Shown: positions 10,193 through 18,778 of the stretch, piece after piece
How positions within the stretch are numbered: the first letter of the stretch is position 1
Layout: every line of letters starts with the position of its first letter
Source of the DNA: J038 sp034437535
Lineage (GTDB): Bacteria > Chloroflexota > Anaerolineae > Aggregatilineales > Phototrophicaceae
Assembly: GCA_034437535.1 (NCBI GenBank)
Contig: DAOTTZ010000003.1
Coordinates: 4,606 to 68,605 of the forward strand
DNA: 64,000 nucleotides
Direction: 5' to 3'
The notes under the pieces: model-generated
Database searches by the model: none
The model's input: only the letters and a program-made list of their open reading frames with translations
Told to the model about the DNA's origin: nothing
Translations under genes and position numbers: made by a program

Positions 10193-11485
10193 TTATTCCG
10201 TTTGGGCTTCGGCTTCGATAGCCGTCGCGTTCAGGTCAGTTTGGGCTGAGCCATTGGTGTGATTATTTGCGACGTCACCGCGTTCGTTGGGCGTCGTCGT
10301 CGATTCATTGTTCGATAGCGCGTTGAAGATATGAAGCGGATAAACGACGCCTTCAAAACGTCCTTTATCGTTCAAAATGGCGATGGCCTCGCCCTTTGCA
10401 CTCAGGTCGTATAGATCGTTGAGATGGGCAAAGCGGGCCGCCCGTGGAAAATCCCCACGAATGGCGGATTTGAAGCTGGTCTCACCGCGATCTTTCAGTT
10501 CTTGTAATTTCGCCCGCCGCAGAATACCTTCCACGCCTTTGCGTTCATTCAAGACATAGAGCGAATGCGTCTTTTGCTGATCCATCCGGCGCAGGGCTTC
10601 TTTAACGGTGTGCTTACCCATTGTCACAGGTACACCCGGACTCATAATGAATTCCGCCGTTAATACTCGTCCGGAGTCAACATCGGACATAAATTCGGCG
10701 ACGTAATCATCTGCCGGTTGGGTGACGATCTCTTGCGGCGTGCCGATCTGCACGACTGCGCCATCACGCATGATGGCAACGCGATTGCCGACGCGCAAAG
10801 CTTCACCCAGGTCATGGGTGATAAATAAGATGGTCTTTTGCAGTTTTTCCTGCAAGTTGAGCAATTCGTCCTGCATCTCCCGGCGGATCAAAGGATCTAA
10901 CGCGCTGAAGGCTTCGTCCATCAGCAGGATGTCGGCATCGTTGGCTAAGGCCCGCGCTAGACCAACCCGCTGTTGCATACCACCGCTCAAATTATGCGGA
11001 TAATGGTCAATCCAATCGCGCAGGCCGACCATGCCCAACGATTCTAAAGCTCGTTCGCGCCGCTTCTCTTTGGATTCACCGCGTACCTGTAAGCCATAGC
11101 CGACATTTTCCCCGACGGTGCGATGGGGGAAAAGTGCAAAATGCTGAAAGACCATCGACATGCGTTCCCGCCGGACCCGTCTTAACTCTTGCTTGCTTAA
11201 CTTGGTAATGTTGATGTCATCTAAGTAGATGTCACCCATTGTCGGTTCGAGTAAGCGGTTGACACAGCGGATTAAGGTCGATTTACCAGAGCCGGAAAGC
11301 CCCATGACGACAAATACTTCGCCTTCGTTGACGGAAAACGATACGTTGTCCAGACCGATCACATGCTTTGTCCGGCGGAAGATCTCGTCTTTTGAGACGC
11401 CTTCCCGCAAGAGCTTTAAGGGTTGCTGGCGTGGTGTGCGCCCGTATATCTTGACAACATTCTCGATTCGAATTTTTTCAGCCAT
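10193..11485 (-). CDS. proV: Glycine betaine/proline ABC transporter ATP-binding protein with CBS domains (ProV/OpuAA)
   Basis: Cytoplasmic ATPase that powers the betaine importer. Walker A GLSGSGKST (residues 62-70), signature LSGGMQQR, Walker B ILLMDEAFSALDP, and the switch histidine in FITHDLGEA are all present. The C-terminal 150 residues look like the CBS pair of ProV/OpuA, which senses ionic strength in OpuA. The frame is open for a further 39 codons upstream, but the start MAEKIRIENVVKIYG follows GAGGGAAAG and matches the family start. First gene of the minus-strand operon. The tail after about residue 400 is a polar, low-complexity stretch. Confidence 0.93.
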   Translation of the reverse strand: MAEKIRIENVVKIYGRTPRQQPLKLLREGVSKDEIFRRTKHVIGLDNVSFSVNEGEVFVVMGLSGSGKSTLIRCVNRLLEPTMGDIYLDDINITKLSKQELRRVRRERMSMVFQHFALFPHRTVGENVGYGLQVRGESKEKRRERALESLGMVGLRDWIDHYPHNLSGGMQQRVGLARALANDADILLMDEAFSALDPLIRREMQDELLNLQEKLQKTILFITHDLGEALRVGNRVAIMRDGAVVQIGTPQEIVTQPADDYVAEFMSDVDSGRVLTAEFIMSPGVPVTMGKHTVKEALRRMDQQKTHSLYVLNERKGVEGILRRAKLQELKDRGETSFKSAIRGDFPRAARFAHLNDLYDLSAKGEAIAILNDKGRFEGVVYPLHIFNALSNNESTTTPNERGDVANNHTNGSAQTDLNATAIEAEAQTE

Positions 11486-11911
11486 TGACAACTTTCCCTC
11501 TATGTTTTGGTCGATAAGTCTATCAAAACCATGCGAGCAAACATGCACACCGTACAATTCAGACGAATCGGTATATGCTCGACAAGTTGTCCAGGTCAGC
11601 ACGGCTGGTAAATTTGGGCATCAGGGCGTGTGTACGCGATGATATTGATTACACAGAGATTTGAAAAAGCCCTATCAACGGTGCCTTGCGGCACGAGGTG
11701 CGGTTTAGCTTGATGATTAGCTAAACCCTACGATTGAATTGTACCCAGGGTTAAGTGGTTGCTGGTGATTTACTACGTAAATGCCGCAACCGCCTGAAAC
11801 ATATCCTTTTTCGTTCGTTGTTTTCTACATAGAGGTTAACACGCTGATTCGGTTTCGTCAAACCGAATTTCGAAGGAAATCATTAAATCCATGTTAAGTG
11901 GGCGGATTAAT
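11486..11911. promoter_or_regulatory. Upstream region of the betaine operon, several inverted repeats
   Basis: About 430 bases with no credible gene. It holds three inverted repeats: GTTTTG...CAAAAC at 11504-11529, just before the proV ribosome site; GGTTTAGCT/AGCTAAACC with an 8-base loop at 11702-11727; and ATTCGGTTT/AAACCGAAT with a 4-base loop at 11847-11868. None has a T-run, so they look more like operators or RNA structures than terminators. No confident -35/-10 pair was found on the minus strand. Confidence 0.4.
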
Positions 11912-11936
11912 AAACACAAAACCCGCTGACGCGGGC
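11912..11936 (-). terminator. Rho-independent terminator after the two small minus-strand genes
   Basis: On the minus strand CCCGC-GTCA-GCGGG is followed by TTTTGTGTTT. It starts about 10 bases past the stop codon of the 104-residue gene. Confidence 0.8.
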
Positions 11937-11945
11937 TTGTGCGGG

Positions 11946-12260
11946 TTAGTAGTGGGCGGCGTAGATGGCGCGGGCTAAATCTTGCAAGCTGTGCGCCTGT
12001 ATTCCGCGTAGCCACCAGCGGCGTTGTTCGTTGAGGCCATATTCCTGTAAGAATTGGTCATCACACCGCTGGAGGAGCCGGTCACATTTTTCACGGCTCA
12101 GGGCCGCCTCACCTAATATGCGATCTAAAATTGCGATCTCTTTTTGTGTTAGAGGTGGCATACAAGTATTGTCCATGTCAAGGTGCGATGGTCGGTCGTT
12201 AACTTCTATGTGTACGTCTAGTGGTATCAGTGGTAACCAGATGATGTCACCTGTTTTCAT
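11946..12260 (-). CDS. Hypothetical protein, 104 residues
   Basis: I do not recognise this protein. It is soluble, with no signal or membrane segment. The first third is rich in Pro, Asp and hydrophobics, and the remainder is a predicted helical, charged region (EIAILDRILGEAALSREKCDRLLQ). It follows the 62-residue membrane protein after only 4 bases and is followed at once by a good terminator, which supports a real two-gene transcript. There is no strong ribosome site, so it may be translationally coupled. A shorter version starting at a downstream ATG (MDNTCMPP...) is possible. Confidence 0.55.
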   Translation of the reverse strand: MKTGDIIWLPLIPLDVHIEVNDRPSHLDMDNTCMPPLTQKEIAILDRILGEAALSREKCDRLLQRCDDQFLQEYGLNEQRRWWLRGIQAHSLQDLARAIYAAHY

Positions 12261-12264
12261 CTAG

Positions 12265-12453
12265 CTAGCAACCCAGGCAATGATTGGGCGATGTCCCTTG
12301 CCCGGCCAGCACGTCCCCACCAGGCACAGCAAATAACGCGACGGCGATTAAGGCGACGATCAACAGGGTGACGGCGGGCTTGCGGACGATGAAAGAAGCG
12401 ACGGTGGTCAGTTGGATGTACAGCCAGATGATGAATGTGTTCAGCAGGTCCAT
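12265..12453 (-). CDS. Small membrane protein, 62 residues, hypothetical
   Basis: Starts at the ATG after GAGGAGCATCTC; an in-frame upstream ATG at 12486 lacks a ribosome site. One or two hydrophobic segments cover about residues 5-45 (TLLIVALIAVALFAVPGG), and the end carries a CLGC pair of cysteines. It is transcribed away from the mrp operon and forms a unit with the following 104-residue gene. Function unknown. Confidence 0.5.
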   Translation of the reverse strand: MDLLNTFIIWLYIQLTTVASFIVRKPAVTLLIVALIAVALFAVPGGDVLAGQGTSPNHCLGC

Positions 12454-12872
12454 GAGATGCTCCTCAGCAAAATGACAATCGATCAAGTTGCTGGGATGGT
12501 CTCAGGGGGCGTGCAACGAATCGCTTACGAGAAATCCCGCCAAAGCGCGAAACGAATCAATTCACGACATTTTCATGCGGCTCTCATTTTTCAACTACCT
12601 TGTGCTGTCACCATGCGTTGAGGATATGCCCCCCAAAATTTGGGGGGGTCATGTGGTTATATTCATGGTAATTTAAATGGCTGGTATCAATAACACACAC
12701 ACACTGTCGTTGTGCTTACCAACGACTCAATGCTCAAAATATTCCTCGCTTCGATATAATTATTTATTTGATTCGGGAGCCAAACATCGTGGATGGTGCT
12801 TCCCGGAAGCAAAATTGTTGTCACGCATAGCAGTTGTCGTAACACGTCGTGCATCAGTAAGGAGCTAACAAC
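12454..12872. promoter_or_regulatory. Divergent control region before the mrp operon
   Basis: About 420 bases without a convincing gene. It contains an unusual palindrome of six C, AAAATTT and seven G (12629-12648), a short CA run (12692-12704), a perfect inverted repeat GTCGTTG/CAACGAC with a 7-base loop (12706-12726), and a TATAAT at 12755-12760. If transcription starts near 12767, the mrpA leader is about 105 bases long and holds a GGGAGC...GCTTCCC imperfect hairpin. I cannot match the leader to a known riboswitch. Confidence 0.45.
12755..12760 (+). promoter_or_regulatory. Candidate -10 box for the mrp operon
   Basis: Perfect TATAAT embedded in AT-rich sequence, about 113 bases before the mrpA start. 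The matching -35 region is poor. Confidence 0.4.
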
Positions 12873-15743
12873 GTGTCCGTCATTCTATTTGTATTGGGGT
12901 TGCCGGTTCTGCTGGCTTTGATCACAGCGCAACCCATCACCGAACGCATACCCAAGTCTTTCAACCTGGCCTGGTTGATGAGTGGGACGATGGCACTGAT
13001 GGCTGTGCTTTTGCTGGTGCAGGGGTACCAGCCAGTCATCGCCGACCAGGGAGCCGCAACATACACCCTGGATTGGGTGCCGGCATATGGCCTGAGCTTA
13101 AGTTTTTATCTGGATAGTCTGTCGCTCTTATTCGGGTTAATCATCACCGGCATCGGCGTGGTGGTCTTCCTATACACAGGCTACTACTTCGAAGAACGCC
13201 CGGATCGGGTGCGCTTCCTGCGGTTGTTGTCATTGTTCGCGGCGGCGATGCTGTGGTTGGTGCTATCCGGCAATCTCATCACGCTGTTCATCGCTTGGGA
13301 GTTGACGAGCATCACTTCGTTCTTGCTGATCGGCTTTAAGGGTGATAAGTACGAATCCGCACGCGCCGGGGCGACTCGCGCATTGGTCGTAACCGGGGGG
13401 GGCGGGTTGGCTTTGCTAGTCGGCACGCTGATGCTGGGTACCGCCGCCGGGACGTTCGAGATGGCGGAGTTACTTACGCTCGATATGACCGACCACCCCT
13501 GGTATATCGCTTTCACATTGCTGATTATGCTGAGCGCGTTCACCAAGAGCGCACAATTCCCCTTTCACTTTTGGCTCCCCGGTGCGATGGACGCCCCGAC
13601 CCCGGCCAGTTCGTTTCTGCATTCGGCCACGATGGTTAAGGCTGGCGTTTATCTGCTGGCACGCCTGCACCCTACGTTAGGCGGGGCGGATTTCTGGACG
13701 GACACACTTCTGCTGGTCGGCCTGACGACCTTCTTGTACAGTTCGATCCTGGCGGTACGTCAGCCGGATCTAAAAGGTCTGCTGGCCTTTACGACGACGG
13801 CCAAGCTCGGCGCGTTGGTCGCGCTAATCGGCGTGCCGGAAGGTTACGGCATCAAGGCGGCCCTGGTCGGCATTCTGGCGCACGCGCTGTATAAGTCGGC
13901 CTTGTTCCTCAGCGTCGGGAGCATCGACCATGCGACCGGCACCCGCCAGGTCAGCAAATTGGGCGGCCTGTGGAATTACATGCCGATCACGGGCGTCGTG
14001 GTGATTATCTCGGCCTTATCAATGGCGGGCTTACCGCCGTTCCTGGGGTTTGTGGCGAAGGAAACCCTGCTGGAAGCCTTCTTCGATGATGGCGTGTTGC
14101 TGGCGGTGGTCTTCGTCGCATCGGTGTTCACCGCCGCCGCCGGTTACATCTTGATCTGGGACATCTTCTTCCGCAAAGAGCCGGAAGCGATTCACTTCCA
14201 CGCCCTGCCCCGCCCGATGGAAACCGGACCGTTGTTGATGGTGGGCGGGACGATTGTCTTCGCGCTGTTCGTCACGCAGATCATCCGACCGTTGGTTGAG
14301 CCAATCGTCCCGGTGGAGTTCAAGCTGGTGTTATTCCCCGGCTTTAACAATGTGTTCTGGTTGAGTATGGCGGCCATCATCAGCGGCCTGGCCCTGTTCT
14401 TCCTGCGGAATCCCTGGCGGCGCGTCAAGGAATTGCCGTTCAACGCGACGACTGTTTACAACGGCTTCATCAGCGGGAGCGAATGGATCGCCGACCAGGT
14501 GCTTAAGACCCAAAATGGCAAACTCCGCCATTATTTGATCGTCATCATCAGCGTGGTGATGGGCATCTTGCTTTATGGCGGGTTAGCCCGCGATTTGTTC
14601 GCGCTGGAAACCCTGGAATTTGGCGAATTCACCGTCACCGACATCGTGGATGTGATGTTGCTGGCATTGGCGATCATCGCCGCCTGGATTTCCGTCCGGG
14701 TACACAAACATCTGCACGCCGCGCTGGCCCTGGCGATCTTCGGCTACGCGGTCGGTGGTGTCTTCCTGGTAGAGCCAGCCCCCGATGTGGCCCTGGTGCA
14801 ATTCCTGGTGGAGACACTGGCAACAGTCGTCCTGGTCATCATGATTAGCCGGGTACGTATCGAACACCGGGAAGAAGCGATGGAAGTCCTCAAACGACCG
14901 CTAAACAACGGGGCGGATGCCTTCGCCAAGATCCGTGATGTGTCTATCGCACTGGTCACGGGCGTCATCATGGGGGCGTTTGCTCTGGTCGCGCTGGTCA
15001 ACCGGGACAACCGTGAGAGCATCGCAGAATGGCACCTGGATAACGCCTTCGAAGAGGTGGGCGTCACCGATGTCGTTTCCGCCATCCTGACGGACTTCCG
15101 GGGTACCGACACCCTGATCGAGATCGCGGTGTTCGCCACTGCCGCGCTGGGCATCTTCGCCCTGCTGACGATCAACCGTGAGCAAGGCGGCGAACCGGGT
15201 GATCTGGCGGAAGCCTTGCAAAAGGATAGCCGGGTTGCCACACCATTGATCCGTGTGATTGCGACCATTGTCTTGCCGATCACGTTAATCATCGCCGCTG
15301 TTCACATCCTGTATGGGGCCAATGCCCCCGGTGACGGATTCACGGCGGGGGTGGTCTCTGGCCTGGGGATCGCGCTTTACTACGTGGTGTTCGGCTATGA
15401 GCGTGTGCGCGAAAGGTTGCGCTGGCTCCACCCGGCGCGGACGCTGGTCGCGGGGTTATTCCTGGCCTTGCTCAACGGCCTGTTCCCGATTCTAGTCGAT
15501 GGCAACTTTATGGGATTGGTAGATTTCATCCCGGATATTGACTTCGCCAACCTGAAAGCCACGACAACCATTATCTTTGAAATCGGCATCGCGGTGACGG
15601 TCTTTGGCTCCGTCAGCTTGATCATGGAGACCATCGCTCGTCCGTCTAGCGTGCGACCGCCGAGAGAACCATATGAAAGCGAAACCGCCGCAACCACACC
15701 ACTGGCACCGGCGGATAATCAACCTGTAACAAGTGGAGACTAA
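12873..15743 (+). CDS. mrpA: Mrp Na+/H+ antiporter subunit A fused to subunit B
   Basis: Largest subunit of the multi-subunit Mrp cation/proton antiporter, homologous to complex I NuoL. At 956 residues it has the NuoL-like core (roughly 1-500, with LTSITSFLLIG, FPFHFWLPGAMDAPTPAS and HALYKSALFL), then a MrpA-specific region, and finally a MrpB/MnhB domain (about 790-945, with YGANAPGDGFTAGVVSGLG). So one gene encodes two subunits, as in group 2-type Mrp systems and many Chloroflexota and cyanobacteria. The start is GTG, eight bases after TAAGGAG. About 22 membrane helices. First gene of a six-gene operon for all seven subunits. Confidence 0.95.
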   Translation: MSVILFVLGLPVLLALITAQPITERIPKSFNLAWLMSGTMALMAVLLLVQGYQPVIADQGAATYTLDWVPAYGLSLSFYLDSLSLLFGLIITGIGVVVFLYTGYYFEERPDRVRFLRLLSLFAAAMLWLVLSGNLITLFIAWELTSITSFLLIGFKGDKYESARAGATRALVVTGGGGLALLVGTLMLGTAAGTFEMAELLTLDMTDHPWYIAFTLLIMLSAFTKSAQFPFHFWLPGAMDAPTPASSFLHSATMVKAGVYLLARLHPTLGGADFWTDTLLLVGLTTFLYSSILAVRQPDLKGLLAFTTTAKLGALVALIGVPEGYGIKAALVGILAHALYKSALFLSVGSIDHATGTRQVSKLGGLWNYMPITGVVVIISALSMAGLPPFLGFVAKETLLEAFFDDGVLLAVVFVASVFTAAAGYILIWDIFFRKEPEAIHFHALPRPMETGPLLMVGGTIVFALFVTQIIRPLVEPIVPVEFKLVLFPGFNNVFWLSMAAIISGLALFFLRNPWRRVKELPFNATTVYNGFISGSEWIADQVLKTQNGKLRHYLIVIISVVMGILLYGGLARDLFALETLEFGEFTVTDIVDVMLLALAIIAAWISVRVHKHLHAALALAIFGYAVGGVFLVEPAPDVALVQFLVETLATVVLVIMISRVRIEHREEAMEVLKRPLNNGADAFAKIRDVSIALVTGVIMGAFALVALVNRDNRESIAEWHLDNAFEEVGVTDVVSAILTDFRGTDTLIEIAVFATAALGIFALLTINREQGGEPGDLAEALQKDSRVATPLIRVIATIVLPITLIIAAVHILYGANAPGDGFTAGVVSGLGIALYYVVFGYERVRERLRWLHPARTLVAGLFLALLNGLFPILVDGNFMGLVDFIPDIDFANLKATTTIIFEIGIAVTVFGSVSLIMETIARPSSVRPPREPYESETAATTPLAPADNQPVTSGD

Positions 15744-15748
15744 TTTCG

Positions 15749-16081
15749 ATGAATATCATTTTCGCCATCGCAATCGGTTCGTTGTTCGGGCTGGGTGTGT
15801 ACCAGCTTCTCCGGCGTGATTTAATCAAATCCGCGATGGGCTTTGCCCTGCTCTTTACGTCGGTCAACCTGCTTCTGCTGGCGGTGGGTGCGTATGACGG
15901 CACCAACCCGGCTTATACCGATCAAGGGGATGACCCGAGTGACCCGCTGGTGCAGGCTTTGATCCTGACGGCAATCGTGGTGAGCTTCGGCTCGTATGCG
16001 TTGTTGCTGGCCCTGGTCAATATCGTTTCGACGCGCTTTAACACTGCCCAAACGGATGAAGTCGACGGACTTCAGAAATAA
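15749..16081 (+). CDS. mrpC: Mrp Na+/H+ antiporter subunit C
   Basis: NuoK-like 110-residue membrane protein with three helices, beginning MNIIFAIAIGSLFGLGVYQLL and containing the family motif DPLVQALILTAIVVSFG. It starts five bases after mrpA, behind GGAGAC. Required with the other Mrp subunits for Na+(Li+)/H+ exchange. Confidence 0.94.
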   Translation: MNIIFAIAIGSLFGLGVYQLLRRDLIKSAMGFALLFTSVNLLLLAVGAYDGTNPAYTDQGDDPSDPLVQALILTAIVVSFGSYALLLALVNIVSTRFNTAQTDEVDGLQK

Positions 16082-16093
16082 GGACGCCCTGGC

Positions 16094-17623
16094 ATGGATA
16101 ACGAGAACATTCTGATCTTAATCACGGTCATCGCGCCGTTATTCGGCGGTGTGGTGAGTCTTTTCTTATGGAATTTCGACCGGAGCCAGCGTTGGGTGGG
16201 CTTTGGGGCCAGTTTCATCGCCTGGGTGGCGAGCATTGGCGTCTTGCTGGCGAACCTGGATACCGGCCCGCAGATCTATCAATTGGGCGGATGGATGCCG
16301 CCGTTTGGGATCGTGCTGGTGGGCGATATGCTCTCGTCGATCTTCGTCTTGATGTCTACGACGGTGTTGATGATGGGCTTGCTCTATGCGGTGGGGTGTA
16401 ACGATAAAGTCGTCAAGCATCCCACCTTTACCATGCTCTTCCTGGCGATGGAGACCGGCCTGCTGGGTGCGCTTTATACCGGCGATATGTTTACGATGTT
16501 CGTCTTCATGGAATTGATGGTGCTGAGTTCGGTCTCGTTGGTGGCAATTTCTGACAATGAACTGGGCTTAGAAGCGGCCATCAAGTATTTGTTCATCAGC
16601 AGTATGGGGACGTTGTTCTTGCTGTTGGGCATCGCGGCGGTGTATGCCAGCTTCGGCACGCTGAACTTTGCCGACATCGGCAACCAGCTTGCCACCGGCA
16701 ACCGCGAGATCCTGGCGCGAGAAGCGGCCATCATGCTGACGGCGGCCTTCTTGTTAAAAAGTGCCGTCTTCCCGTTTCACTTCTGGCAACCGGATTTTCA
16801 CACCACCGCGCCTACCCCGGTTCATGCGGTGCTGTCATCCGTCGTGGTGAAGATCGGCGTGTATGGCTTGATCCGTATGACCACCCTCTTGTTCACCACA
16901 GAGAACGAATTGGAGATCATCCGAACGGTTTTGCTGGTGCTGGGGACGATCAGCATATTCTTCGGCAGTCTGGGGGCCTTCCGCACGTATGACGGCAAAC
17001 GGATGCTGGCTTACTCCACCTTCGGGCAGATCGGATTTATCCTGCTCGGCATCGGTTGGGGGACGCCGCTGGCGTTGGCCGCGTCTATCGTCTATGCCTT
17101 TAACCATGCGTTCATTAAATCTGCCTTGCTGATGTTGTTCGGTGTGGTATCCAGCCGTACCAAGGTAAAATCTGCACGATTAACCGAAGTGATCGGCGTG
17201 GGCAAGAGCCTGCCGGTGATCGTCGGCGTGTTGTACTTGCTCGGTGGTATGTCGCTGGCTGGCATCCCGCCGATGAACGGCTTCATCAGCAAGCTAGCCC
17301 TGGTGCAGAGTGGGATCGACGCGGAGATGTGGCTGACGCTGGGGCTAGCGGTGGGTGCGGGCATCCTGACGCTGATGTACATGACGCGAACCTGGCAGTT
17401 GGTCTTCCAGCAGAAGCCCAACGATGACACCGTAGATCTGAAAGATTATAACGATAACCCATTGGCACCGGCCCTGCTCATCTCGGCCTGTGTACTGCTG
17501 GGGATATTCGCTACACCATTAGCTGATATTGCGACGACCGCCGCCGAGCAAATCCTGGATGCGCCGATTTATATCGAAGCCGTCCTGGGTGCGGATGCGT
17601 CACTCGTCGCTGGAGGGAATTAA
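16094..17623 (+). CDS. mrpD: Mrp Na+/H+ antiporter subunit D
   Basis: NuoM/NuoN-like proton-translocating subunit, 509 residues and about 14 helices. Seen: FVFMELMVLSSVSLVA, the helix with FPFHFWQPDFHTTAPTPVHAVLSS, and the lysine-bearing NHAFIKSALLMLFG. It follows mrpC after 12 bases with AAGGA as ribosome site. Together with MrpA it forms the ion path of the antiporter. Confidence 0.95.
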   Translation: MDNENILILITVIAPLFGGVVSLFLWNFDRSQRWVGFGASFIAWVASIGVLLANLDTGPQIYQLGGWMPPFGIVLVGDMLSSIFVLMSTTVLMMGLLYAVGCNDKVVKHPTFTMLFLAMETGLLGALYTGDMFTMFVFMELMVLSSVSLVAISDNELGLEAAIKYLFISSMGTLFLLLGIAAVYASFGTLNFADIGNQLATGNREILAREAAIMLTAAFLLKSAVFPFHFWQPDFHTTAPTPVHAVLSSVVVKIGVYGLIRMTTLLFTTENELEIIRTVLLVLGTISIFFGSLGAFRTYDGKRMLAYSTFGQIGFILLGIGWGTPLALAASIVYAFNHAFIKSALLMLFGVVSSRTKVKSARLTEVIGVGKSLPVIVGVLYLLGGMSLAGIPPMNGFISKLALVQSGIDAEMWLTLGLAVGAGILTLMYMTRTWQLVFQQKPNDDTVDLKDYNDNPLAPALLISACVLLGIFATPLADIATTAAEQILDAPIYIEAVLGADASLVAGGN

Positions 17624-17627
17624 CCGG

Positions 17628-18137
17628 ATGATTTCACTACTCATTCACAGCCTGCCGATGTCCTTGTTGTTCATGACGTTGAGTGACCAATGGACATTGG
17701 ACGGCTTTATTCTTGGCTTTGTGGTCGGGTTGGTCACTTTGCTTTTGATCGGCGACCGGCGCGACCCGGTCAACATCGTGCGCTTGCCGGGCCGGTTGCT
17801 CTGGTTCGTGCGATATGTGGTCGGGCTGGCCTGGGCCATCTTGCTTTCCGGCCTGGATGTCGCCCGGCGGGTGCTGGACCCGCGCCTACCCGTTCAACCG
17901 GGGGAATTCACCATATCCACCCAGGATAAAAGCCGCGATGTCTTGCTCTCGGCCCTCAGTGCCCACGCCATCACAGTCACCCCCGGCGAGATGGTCGAGG
18001 ACTTCGAAGAGGGTGACGGCGAGACCTTGATGGTCATCCACACGTTGGATATAGACGCGACCACGGCCAACGCCGAACGCGAACAAACCAACCGAATCAC
18101 CACGCTTAAGCGCATCGCCAGAAAGGACGATAATTGA
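17628..18137 (+). CDS. mrpE: Mrp Na+/H+ antiporter subunit E
   Basis: 169 residues: two to three N-terminal helices followed by a cytoplasmic domain with the MrpE motif DVLLSALSAHAITVTPGE. The ATG lies four bases after mrpD and about eight after GGAGGGAAT. The frame is open further upstream within mrpD, but that extension has no ribosome site and no family similarity. Confidence 0.93.
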   Translation: MISLLIHSLPMSLLFMTLSDQWTLDGFILGFVVGLVTLLLIGDRRDPVNIVRLPGRLLWFVRYVVGLAWAILLSGLDVARRVLDPRLPVQPGEFTISTQDKSRDVLLSALSAHAITVTPGEMVEDFEEGDGETLMVIHTLDIDATTANAEREQTNRITTLKRIARKDDN

Positions 18138-18400
18138 TGGAAACCTTACTCAATGTTGGATTGGTCATACTGGTTCTGCTGATGTTGCCGTGTGGCTGGC
18201 GGGCCTGGCGCGGGCCGAAAACCGGCGACCGCCTGCTGGCGATTGACCTTATCGTAACCTTGATCGCCGGTCTGTTGGTCATCCTGGCCTTGCTCAATGG
18301 GCAGGGCATGTACCTGGATGTGGCGTTAGCCATCAGCGCGTTGAGCTTCATCGGCACGGTTGGCATCTCGCGCTTTGTCTCAGAAGGGAGCATGTTCTAA
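18137..18400 (+). CDS. mrpF: Mrp Na+/H+ antiporter subunit F
   Basis: 87-residue, three-helix membrane subunit with the family motif RAWRGPKTGDRLLAIDLI. Its ATG overlaps the mrpE stop by one base (TGATG), and its stop overlaps the mrpG start by one base, so E, F and G are translationally coupled. Confidence 0.93.
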   Translation: METLLNVGLVILVLLMLPCGWRAWRGPKTGDRLLAIDLIVTLIAGLLVILALLNGQGMYLDVALAISALSFIGTVGISRFVSEGSMF

Positions 18401-18723
18401 TGGATGTGCTGGAAATTTTCGGCGCGATCATGCTGGTGTTCGGCTTCTTCTTCTTCTTCGTGGGGGTGGTGGGCATTGTCCGCCTGCCGGATGTTCACAG
18501 CCGGCTCCACGCCTCCGGTAAAGTGGCGACACTCGGCTTTTTCGGCCTGCTGGTGGGGGGTGGGTTCTTGTTCCCGGAGTTCATACCGCGTTTGATCCTG
18601 CTCGGTCTGTTCTATCTGATGTCTGCGCCGACGGCCTCACACGTCATCGCGCTGACAGAGCGCAAGCTCCGCCTGGAAAAAGAACAACTCGGTGAAACCG
18701 GGCAACAAGCCGGGCAACAATAA
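18400..18723 (+). CDS. mrpG: Mrp Na+/H+ antiporter subunit G
   Basis: 107 residues with three membrane helices and the typical VGIVRLPDVHSRLHASGK motif. Last gene of the operon; a strong terminator starts 11 bases after its stop codon. The C-terminus is a short Gln/Gly-rich polar tail. Confidence 0.94.
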   Translation: MDVLEIFGAIMLVFGFFFFFVGVVGIVRLPDVHSRLHASGKVATLGFFGLLVGGGFLFPEFIPRLILLGLFYLMSAPTASHVIALTERKLRLEKEQLGETGQQAGQQ

Positions 18724-18733
18724 ACACAACCAG

Positions 18734-18773
18734 AGAGGATTCGCTGATCGTGACAATGGGCGAATCCTCTTTT
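18734..18773 (+). terminator. Rho-independent terminator of the mrp operon
   Basis: 11-base perfect stem AGAGGATTCGC/GCGAATCCTCT, 15-base loop, followed by TTTT. It stands between the convergent mrpG and MbnH-like genes. Confidence 0.85.
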
Positions 18774-18778
18774 GATAA

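Noticed and set aside
12629..12648. C6/G7 palindrome as a terminator
   Set aside because: No T-run follows on either strand and no gene ends nearby; more likely a protein-binding or structural element.
12412..12676. Short plus-strand open frames in the region before mrpA
   Set aside because: No ribosome sites; they overlap the 5' part of the small minus-strand gene and regulatory repeats. Composition is not protein-like.
12692..12704. CA dinucleotide run as a meaningful microsatellite
   Set aside because: Only about six units; too short to be notable by itself.
12873..18723. Complex I (nuo) or membrane-bound hydrogenase instead of Mrp
   Set aside because: NuoL/K/M-like genes are present, but so are MrpE, MrpF and MrpG with their own motifs, and there are no Fe-S or catalytic hydrogenase subunits.
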